From Adiantum capillus-veneris (taxonomy: Eukaryota; Streptophyta; Polypodiopsida; Polypodiales; Pteridaceae), in the NCBI GenBank assembly GCA_014529385.2, contig CM043958.1, positions 76,858,669 through 76,922,668 on the forward strand: a DNA stretch of 64,000 nucleotides, read 5' to 3'. The position numbers and the translations under genes are program-made. Shown piece after piece: positions 56,044-64,000 of the stretch (positions within the stretch are counted from its first letter, which is position 1; each line of letters begins with the position of its first letter). The notes beneath the pieces are model-generated. The model worked only from the letters and a program-made list of their open reading frames with translations. It was not told where the DNA came from and did no database searches.

Positions 56044-57239
56044 GCATGGAATAACGCATCTAGAAGTGATCGTGAAACATGAATGAAAGAGTAAGAAATC
56101 TTATGAAGAAATCGTGCACTCAACTAGAGACCTATAGCACGAGTTGCGAGTGTCTCTTAGTGGTCTCTGCGCTCTCAAATGTTGTCAAAGCCATAGCTTC
56201 TGGGCACCCTTTGGGGGTTATTAGGTGGCCAAAGTAGCCAACTCCCCCTCAAAGGGGTCATTTCCCACTAGCAAGAGGACTTCAACATTCACTCCGCTCT
56301 CTTTTTTCCTGAAAAAATCATCTAGCAAATCTTTGCGTATAGAACTGCGGCATAACTATGGCAAGGTTGAAGGCTATACTTCGAGGGTCGATTAGCTAAC
56401 TGCTATTTGGTCAAACGTGCATTGAATTTGATCAAGTTGAGATGCAATCTCGCTCTAATCTTCTCTCAGCTTCATCATCTTGTTTTGGGAGCTCTTTGGA
56501 GGAGGATTTTGTTCGATGCAAGGGCATGCAATACGTGCTTCTTCTGTCACTTCTTGATTGTGATTCTTTTCAATATTCTTTCTTAAGCTAAGGACTTTTT
56601 TGGGGTGCTTGAATTGACAAGTATTTCTTGTTTTGGCATCTTCTTAGAAAGCTAGATTTCAAGGATTTGATCAAGGAGCATACATTTGTATGACTTTTCA
56701 ATCATGACATCAAAGCACAGTATTTGACATGGTCATAGGTTCCAATCTAAAGATCCTCTACAATGGGGGCAGATGCGGCTATGTCAAATGTGCGAGCAAC
56801 ACAGAATGATTTTTTTGTAAAATCGAGCATGGTTTAGTTCACTTTCAAGAATTCAACGCGCCATGAAAACATATTGAGATTAGTTTGGTCACCACCATAA
56901 ATACAAAATTAATTGCACTCATGGATTTAGGTAATCATTCTATGGTGCAGATGCCTTAGGAGCGGTCAAATATTCTAGTGGTGGTCACTCGAGTAGCGGA
57001 CATGGGACCACCACCATCAAAATCTCTCCCTATAGGGTACGATAACCCAAAAAATTCATCATGGATAAAGGACTTGAAATCTTGATCTACAAAGGTGAAG
57101 ATCGGCATTTTTTTATAAGTGGATGTTCACCATTGCATTCAACATCAGATGTTGCACGTCTTAGAGAGACTAGTTTAGCTTTGCAGGCAAGGCATACAAC
57201 TGGTGGATAAATATTCCACCAGCATGAAAACCCGTCGAC
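56044..57239. other. No recognised gene
   Basis: A mixed sequence with no domain or repeat structure that I recognise. Confidence 0.45.
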
Positions 57240-57671
57240 ATGGGTGTAGTTTTGACATCTTTTAGAAAGAAATTTTGCACAAAAGAATTGGAAGGCATGG
57301 GACAACTTCTACATGTACAATTCTTCTATAACTTGTTATATTTTCAATGTTGCAAGATTGTTCTTATGTTGGATGGGTTAGACGAGTTCCACAAAGCTAG
57401 AGGGTTTCTTCATGGTCTCCATCTAGATATCAAGGCTTCGCTTACTCATTTTTATCTAAAGACATTGGAAGATGCAATTGAAGGATACTTGGTATATGAT
57501 GCAAATGAGAAATGCTTGCAACAGACAGAGCTAGCTTCATATACTGAATTTCCCAGGAGGGGCATGCACTCTATAGACTCTCTATTTGTCACTGATTTTG
57601 TACGAGCAAAGAGAGAAAATTTGTTCTTCCATTGTTTGTCATATACCAAAAGAGATTTCCTTGTGCTCTAG
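57240..57671 (+). pseudogene. Gag-like fragment of an LTR retrotransposon
   Basis: An open 143-codon frame. Its middle part reads LDEFHKARGFLHGLHLDIKA, then THFYLKTLEDAIEGYLVYDA. This fits the end of a Ty3-type gag, where a loop with F-x2-GL and an amphipathic stretch precede a linker. The start (MGVVLTSFRKKFCTKELEGM) also fits a gag helix. No zinc knuckle follows. The assignment rests on pattern alone. Confidence 0.45.
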
Positions 57672-58544
57672 ACAACAGAGCAGGATGATGCTTAGAGCCC
57701 AGATTATCAATTAGAATCTTCATAGTCATAACATGTTCCTCAAGTTGGATGGTTTACTAATTAAATTTTGGCTATCGGTTGACGCAAATAAAATAAATAC
57801 TATTTATTTGTACAGTTTGGCTAGATAACCTTTCATTAGATGTATTTCTTTCAAACGATATATGGTCATTGTTTTACACTAAGATTGCACAATATATGTG
57901 TCTCCAATTCAGTTTTTAGCATCAATATATCTTTTTTAGAATATTATAATGCATATATGGCTACGAGCAAGTATGTGATATGTTGGTGATTTTGAGTTTT
58001 CTTATTAGCATTGCCTTTTCAAAACACTATGAGTGTGTCATTTGATGATCACATCTAAGGTCGCCTTTGGCTACTCGACCTAGAGGCACTTTGTAGCAAT
58101 ATGAGTGTAATGCCTTCAAAGATGTGATGAAAAAGGTCCGTCTTCACTATATTAGGACACTATGAGTGTGAATTTGAAGTTAGCCTTGATCATATCCAAG
58201 ATCATGTTATAGTAGAAGCAATGTGTAGCCGTAAGGGCACACGGTTTTAGGCAGAGTGATGTAAGTGCACTTTTTGTGAAGCCATGATTGATCGCACTAC
58301 TCATATTGTGGAGTTAAGAAGTTTAGGGATCCCATTAAGTGAACATACTTCACAATAGACTCTTCTTCTTTCATAAAGAACCTCACCAATTTTGGGACTT
58401 ACACCGCATGTGGAGAATAACAGTACCCATGGACTTAAACACATGGTGCAACCTTTTGTTACATGTCACATGAAAGTCCAAATGCTTTAATTGATTTTCA
58501 TTAGTAGAAAGCATTCTAGTTTCTAGAAGGAATTGCTTGAGATT
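57672..58544. other. AT-rich spacer, nothing recognised
   Basis: No frame or repeat of note. Confidence 0.45.
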
Positions 58545-58800
58545 GAGAGCAATAGGTGTTGCTCAATTACAACATCTCACTTGAGATAGGCTCTACTATG
58601 ACATTATTAGTGAGAGCAATAAGTTTTCCTTAGTTAGAGCATCTCGCTTGGGATATACTCTACTATTGCTTGTAAAGAGAGAGCAACAAGTTTTGCTCAG
58701 TTAGAGGGTTTCGCTTAAGATAGGCTCTACTATTATTTAAGCAGTGAGAGCAATATGTTTGCTCAGTTAGAGCATCTCCCACGAGGTATGCTCTACTCTT
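58545..58800. repeat. Tandem repeat with exact 67-bp period, 3.8 copies
   Basis: GAGAGCAA starts at 58545, 58612, 58679 and 58746, each 67 bases apart. Each unit continues TTxGCTCAxTTA...CATCTC...GGCTCTACT. Substitutions are common but length is kept. Confidence 0.88.
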
Positions 58801-59440
58801 AGTCTGAGAACTAAGTAGAGAAATCTAATTAGAGCTTCCTTTTGGCCAAATGAATGATCTCTTAAGAAGGTATTCGATTGCAATCATTCTATTCAACTTT
58901 GCTACAAGCAAATAGTTCCACATGTGAGTACCAAATTTGGCAATTATCTAGTGGATTAGTTCACCTAATGCAAGTTTAGATTAGGAAACCATTAATGTTC
59001 TTAGCAAGAGTTGTTGCATTGATGTTTTCCAGGATGAAAACTCTCTTTCAAGGGGAGGGTAATGTGCGAACAAGGGGAGGACCAAGGGGGAAACACAATA
59101 GGATAACCATGGGGTCTAGGATGCCTATAAGAGGAAGCTATTGGGTGGAGAATAGCATGCTTGGTCCCCTATCCTCTTAGTGTTCTTTTGTGTCTAAGTA
59201 TTTTATTTAATACAACAATACACACTTACACCTCCATAAATATATGCAAAAATTGGCCTCATCTTTACAGTGCCCTCGAAAATTTTCCACAGAAGGCCAA
59301 CTTGGAAACTCTCCACGCCAGCTTGAGATGATTTATAGTTTCAACATGGTTCTCATGTCCAAATGCACATATTCAAGAGGATACATCCTCATATGTTAAT
59401 AGATAGACAAGGAGAGAGCTTGAGCTCTTGCAAGCACACA
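58801..59440. other. Spacer, nothing recognised
   Basis: No gene or repeat identified. Confidence 0.45.
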
Positions 59441-59441
59441 C

Positions 59442-59443
<2 letters not shown>

Positions 59444-59478
<35 letters not shown>
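59444..59478. repeat. (CA)n microsatellite
   Basis: About 35 bases of CA. Confidence 0.95.
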
Positions 59479-59480
<2 letters not shown>

Positions 59481-59866
59481 CACACAGAGATGGAGGCAAA
59501 ACCTTCTACTCCTTCTTCTTCACTAACTCAAGATAAGAAGTCTACAAAGCATAAGAGGAAAAAATACAACATAAGCGAAATGGTACAACGTCTAGTGTGA
59601 ACCACTAGTGAGTGGATTGGATGGATAAATGTGCCATCACTTCGGTGGGAGACCAAATCGATGTAGTCCAGTTTTAGTATCACTGGAAAGATATGTGTAT
59701 CCAACAAGGTGTGTCGGTGATGATACGAGATTGAAGCCATCATTGGGAGAATCTTTTAAAGCTTATATGCTATCCATATATATTTCATCTGTCACCCAAG
59801 CCTATATCTATAGACAATCTCTATTTGGCCAACTGTCTCTCTCCTTTCTATATATCCCTCTACATC

Positions 59867-59870
<4 letters not shown>

Positions 59871-59941
<71 letters not shown>
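59871..59941. repeat. (CT)n microsatellite, 71 bp
   Basis: A pure TC/CT tract; open frames of Ser-Leu here are artefacts. Confidence 0.95.
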
Positions 59942-59942
<1 letters not shown>

Positions 59943-60151
59943 ACGAGCAAGATCTAATGAGCGTGACAATATAATAAAATAGCAAAATCTAACAAGTTTA
60001 GCTAACGAGAATAGATTATTGGCAATATTCATATGCATTATCTCTCTCTCCTATATATAGATGCCAATAGCTAATTTTTTGATTTGTTAAAGAGTCCTAA
60101 CCATATTGTAATTTAGGTGAGTCTATCTCCTTCTCTCTCGTTCTATCTCAG

Positions 60152-60258
<107 letters not shown>

Positions 60259-60560
60259 AGGCCATTAATTAGACTCCTCTTAATTAACTTAGCACAACCT
60301 TGTGATATGATACCATATGCAAGTTTTACTTTCCCATACCCTCTTGTCAAAATCAGGTAGCTATCTTACTTGATAGTCGTCTCCTTATGTAGAGTTGTTT
60401 GTCCTTGGCTTCTTATACGAGATGTAGAAGAGTACAAGCTAATCTCTTGCATGAAGGTCTACCTTGCAAATGCTTTGTATTGATTGGCTCGGAACTCTCC
60501 AAGCTAACGGGGTCCACTATGTTAATCATTCACCTCTACATAGTAGCTATAATTTTTCTA

Positions 60561-61053
60561 GGGAAAATTACCCAAATACCCCTCTAATTTGTGGAAACTC
60601 CCAGAGTACCCCTCAAATTTCAAATATTCGCAAAACACCCCCATATTTTGTCATAGATTCCCAAAATGCCGTTCAAATTTTCCAAAATTCCCAAAATACC
60701 CTTGGTTGTGAGAATAAATTTCTCAAAAAATAAATTTCTTGTAGCTTTTCATAAGAAGATTGATTGTCTATCATACAGGATGCTAAAACTAGAATTTGAG
60801 CTGGTTTTGTATGTTATGGAGATGAATTGCTTTATTATTTTTACACATAACTGCCTTCTTTTGCGAGGTATTATGTGTCAATTTACATGGCTAACTACTC
60901 AAAAACGGATCTCAATTGTGAAAAAGGATTAAAGATTAGAAAACCTTGATCAATCCAACAAAAATAGATACAAGGGTATTTTGGGAATTTTGGAAATTTG
61001 AGGGGCATTTTGGGAATTTCCACAAATTAGAGGGGTATTTTGGTAATTTTCCC
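60561..61053. mobile_element. Foldback MITE-like element, 493 bp
   Basis: The left end, GGGAAAATTACCCAAATACC and on to about 60620, is the near-perfect reverse complement of the right end (about 60990-61053, ending GGTAATTTTCCC). A second pair of subrepeats (about 60675-60705 and 60965-60995) extends the arms. Flanks TTTTTCTA and TTTTATCTA are similar but not identical, so a target duplication of 8-9 bases is possible. No coding capacity. A Mutator-like MITE is one option. Confidence 0.75.
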
Positions 61054-61502
61054 TTTTATCTATCAGGGATTATCACAAACCCAAGTTATGACATCAAATT
61101 CATTTGGTTGGCTTGTTCCACGTGTGTTCCCTAACCCCGTGAATGAAAAACATAACATGTAAAAAGACATCTTGCTATACTTTGACAATCATCACAACAT
61201 TTCAATAATCACCAGCCAATCAACCTTCAAAACTTTGCACTAATAGCAGTCAACATAGGGATAAATCCTCAATTGACCAATCTAGTCGAGTTGCCCTAGG
61301 AGCATTGACTTACAACCACTAGAAAAATAAATCTTTTTCACTTTGGATTCCCATGGTATGGAAGGTGTCTTTTGACACTCCTGGCCTGCTAGTGCCACAT
61401 ACATTCCCTAAAAGGGACTCAAATTCGTAGATTGGTCAATGGTCACATAGTTAACCCACGGTAATCCCACGATCTTGCATTGGTTACCCTGTAAAGTAAA
61501 AA

Positions 61503-61534
<32 letters not shown>

Positions 61535-61550
61535 GAGAGAGAGAGAGAGA
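61503..61550. repeat. G homopolymer (31 bases) followed by (GA)n
   Basis: Bases 61503-61533 are all G, then GA repeats to about 61550. Such long G runs are rare and error-prone in assemblies. Confidence 0.9.
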
Positions 61551-61626
61551 AAGAGGTGGTTCCTTTAACTTTTTTGCATACGAGTTTTATCGCATATCTT
61601 TCTCCTATTTAGCTTGGCACTAGCGC

Positions 61627-61630
<4 letters not shown>

Positions 61631-61669
<39 letters not shown>
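61631..61669. repeat. (GA)n tract between two copies of a GCTTGGxxCTAGxGCCC motif
   Basis: The motif occurs at about 61613-61629 and 61690-61706, on either side of the GA tract. Confidence 0.8.
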
Positions 61670-61677
<8 letters not shown>

Positions 61678-61730
61678 TGATTGTCTTTAGCTTGGTGCTA
61701 GTGCCCAAAAGATAAGAAGAAGAAGAAGAG

Positions 61731-61816
61731 AATTGTAATGTCGTAAGAAACTATCCCAAGACACCTTAAATATCTATCCAACAAGGAGAGTTGAACTCAA
61801 GACCTGTTATTCAAGA
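61731..61816 (-). mobile_element. SINE-like copy, partial
   Basis: Repeats the body of 8845-8964: minus strand GAGTTCAACT (B-box-like) and CTTGGGATAGTTTCTTACGAC. It is cut on its 5' side by a GA-rich stretch. Confidence 0.55.
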
Positions 61817-62574
61817 GAGAGAGAAAGAGATGATCAAGAGCTTAGCATTGTGAGCGCTAGCGCTTGGATTTGGCCCGAGCATGACAAAAGGGTTGTTTCC
61901 ACCCCAATCACTAGCAAGGGTAGATGGGTAACCAACACCGCCTAGAAAGGCGAGGAGCGCAATTGAGTTGCGTATTTGCATCAATGCAAGAGAACCCAAC
62001 AAGAAAGAGTGGAAAGCAGTGCTCCCCTCTCCCCCTGTGTATGGACGGGCACATGTGCAGACACAAATACCTCTCTCTAGTCTTAGTCTTATAGAGATGA
62101 GGAGTGGCGAGCAAGGAGTTCATCTCATGGGCTTCAACTCTTGCAATTTAATGCCCCTCTGCAATACGACATAAGAGCTCCTACCTATGTGATACCAGCG
62201 AGAGATCACGTTGGCCATCTGGTCATCTCACATTTCCTGCATCTTGGGAGGCCACTCTCACCATGTCGAAGGTCAGGCTCAGTACTCTATAAATGGTAGC
62301 ATTGTAGACATAGGCCAAGAGAAGCTGTAGTAGGTGGTCAGGCCAATTGCATAGACGAGCTAGTGTGGTGCATCCAAGGGCAACATGAGCGGACGAGGTA
62401 CAAGTTGTTGATCATGAATTGCATGAAGGTAAGGAGGTTAAAATTACTTGATACGCCAGTTGTGTGCGATGCATTGAAGGGCAGCAAGAGCGAACGAGGT
62501 AGAAAATCCATGCAACCAAGGACTAATGGGTGCCACGTCACCAACATCCATGGGAGGATCATGCCATGCCGGCA

Positions 62575-62578
<4 letters not shown>
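61817..62578. other. Spacer, nothing recognised
   Basis: Short frames only. A near-repeat GTTGTGTGCGATGCATTG/TAGTGTGGTGCATCCA with GGGCA(G)CA..GAGCG(G)ACGAGGTA occurs at about 62360-62400 and 62460-62500. Confidence 0.4.

Positions 62579-62640
<62 letters not shown>
62579..62640. repeat. (CT)n microsatellite, 62 bp
   Basis: A pure TC/CT tract. Confidence 0.95.
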
Positions 62641-62644
<4 letters not shown>

Positions 62645-63322
62645 GCATGATTCTCCTTGAACCGCATGTAGCTATCTTTTACTCAATGCCCAATGTTGCA
62701 CCCTCCACCTTGCCATTGGACTAGCACACCTTCACCATGCCGGACTGCATGATGCCGCCCCCTTAAGTTGTAGGTTTCGAGAGTATTGTGCCCCTCGAGG
62801 GACCTTAAAGCCCACACCATTCAAAAAACAGTTGGGTTTAGTGTATTTTAACCGGCTAAAATTGAAAACTCATGGCTATATTCTTGGCTAGATTTTGAGC
62901 TTGCCTTGAAGGAAACCAACAAATTTTACAAGTTTTAGAGTAATAGACGCCCACCCACACTAGTGCTTTTGAATAGAGAGATGTGTTTGTTCTCAAGTGG
63001 ATTGATTTTGTAATGGTTGATTGTTTGTACTCCTGTAACCCTTTACATGAAATGAGAGAGAGATATATGAAGTTTTTTTATATTGTAATTAGGTGAATTT
63101 CTTATATTCTTGCAACCCTTTCCGTGAGCCGTGAGAAAGATACATGGTAAGCGTGCGCATTGTGGATTTAGAGTTTTTTAATATTCCTATAACCCTTTTT
63201 GTGAACTAGGAGAGAGATATTTGGGCTTGTGTGATCTTGTAGTTAAGTGGTTTTTTTCTATTCATATATCACTTTCTGTGGATTGTAAGAGAGAAATATG
63301 AACTTGATGTGTGCCAAAAGGG

Positions 63323-63324
<2 letters not shown>
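62641..63324. other. AT-rich spacer with loosely repeated segments
   Basis: Three or four diverged segments (about 63030-63290) share the order CCCTTT..GTGA..GAGAGAxATA.GG, suggesting an old tandem repeat of roughly 70 bases. Confidence 0.4.

Positions 63325-63374
<50 letters not shown>
63325..63374. repeat. (GA)n microsatellite, about 50 bp
   Basis: A GA tract preceded by a short G run. Confidence 0.95.
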
Positions 63375-63378
<4 letters not shown>

Positions 63379-63539
63379 AAATTGGGAAATAGAAGTTATA
63401 TGGAGTGTGTGCTAAGTGGCGGATCAGGGATCTTTTTGCATGTGATTAGTGAATCAAACCCAAACAAAATGGAGAGAGCTTTTTCAACAATTTTACCTAT
63501 CGGTCCATTTATTGAAAAAAGCTCTCTCTAAAGCTCCCT

Positions 63540-64000
63540 CCTTTCCCCTACTCCGCTCTCTAATGAAGTGGCACCTCAATGTGTTTATCCTTGCATGAAA
63601 CACAAGGATCTGAGTCAATTGTATTATATTGAGGTTGTCACAATAGATGACAAATGGTACCTATACTCCAGAGTCATGAAGTAGCAATCCCAACCATGCT
63701 ACTTCACATGTTGCCACTGTATCTCCCCTATACTCTACCTTTGTACTCGATAGAGCAACCGTAGGTTGCTTCTTGTTTCTCCATGTGATGCCAATACTCC
63801 CAAGTGAAAACATGAATCCACTAGTAGTACTTCAAAGCAAAAACATGTGATAGCAGTACTCCTAAGTGAAAACATGAATCCGTTGGTAGACCTGCAATCA
63901 TATGTACTACCAGCCCTATAAAAGAGTGCATAATCCAAAGTAGCACTCACATAGTGCAATGTGCGCCTCATTGCATCCAAGTGTGGTTTCCTGGGAGATC
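63540..64000 (-). pseudogene. Ty1/copia RNase H relic (runs off the right edge)
   Basis: The minus strand reads LDAMRRTLHYVSATLDYALF and RSTNGFMFSLRSTAITCFC near 63790-63980. It then has, in a second frame, VATCEVAWLGLLLHDSGV and VIYCDNLNIIQLTQILVFHA near 63560-63720. These are the closing motifs of copia RNase H. The GYTDADWAGS segment between them is lost and stops occur. Confidence 0.8.

Noticed and set aside
62338-62667. Frame with Glu-Arg repeats (and similar ones at 60123-60350 and 63298-63531)
   Set aside because: Translation of CT/GA microsatellites; flanking residues show no motif.

Overview
The window looks like nuclear DNA of a land plant, from a large genome in which transposable elements dominate. 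Four things point that way: LTR elements primed by initiator tRNA-Met (binding site TGGTATCAGAGC), Ty1/copia and Ty3/gypsy remnants, hAT transposase pseudogenes with BED and DUF659 regions, and tRNA-derived SINE-like repeats. Very long (CT)n, (GA)n, (CA)n and (AT)n tracts are scattered throughout. I cannot name the species or decide between a fern, a lycophyte and a seed plant. No intact long gene is visible. Two candidate host gene pieces can be assembled from splice sites: a lysine/glutamate-rich last exon plus one upstream exon (10.3-11.3 kb), and a 90-residue three-exon gene (50.9-51.5 kb).

Left part (1-12.4 kb): the N-terminal end of a hAT transposase pseudogene runs off the left edge. 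It is followed by a 140-165 bp tandem repeat, a copia relic in which a gag start is joined directly to reverse transcriptase, SINE-like copies, microsatellites and the first candidate gene.

12.47-19.68 kb: the most striking object is a tandem multimer of a coding-free LTR element on the minus strand. It has six LTRs of about 1.1 kb alternating with five internal domains of 121-122 bp. Each internal domain carries a primer-binding site and a polypurine tract. One 5-bp target duplication (CTCAC) flanks the whole 7.2 kb array.

19.7-26.8 kb: LTR fragments, a hAT C-terminal fragment (+), a gypsy integrase zinc-binding fragment (+), an unrecognised minus-strand ORF and a nearly full-length decayed hAT transposase (-).

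26.8-37.1 kb: a minus-strand element with GAC-rich LTRs and a 0.68 kb internal domain. One of its LTRs is split by a plus-strand 5.65 kb LTR element (target duplication GTCTT) that keeps only a broken gag. To the right lies a decayed copia element (-) with gag and integrase parts.

38.7-49.8 kb: dispersed repeats, then a nest. A minus-strand element with gag and protease only (target duplication CATTG) sits inside an older plus-strand member of the same family. The 3' LTR of that older copy is split by another repeat, which itself carries a 172-bp hAT-type MITE with an 8-bp duplication.

49.8-64 kb: the small candidate gene, a tRNA-like SINE head, a copia gag-protease-integrase relic (+), a gag-like fragment, an exact 67-bp-period tandem repeat, a 493-bp foldback MITE, a 31-base G run and a copia RNase H relic (-) at the right edge.
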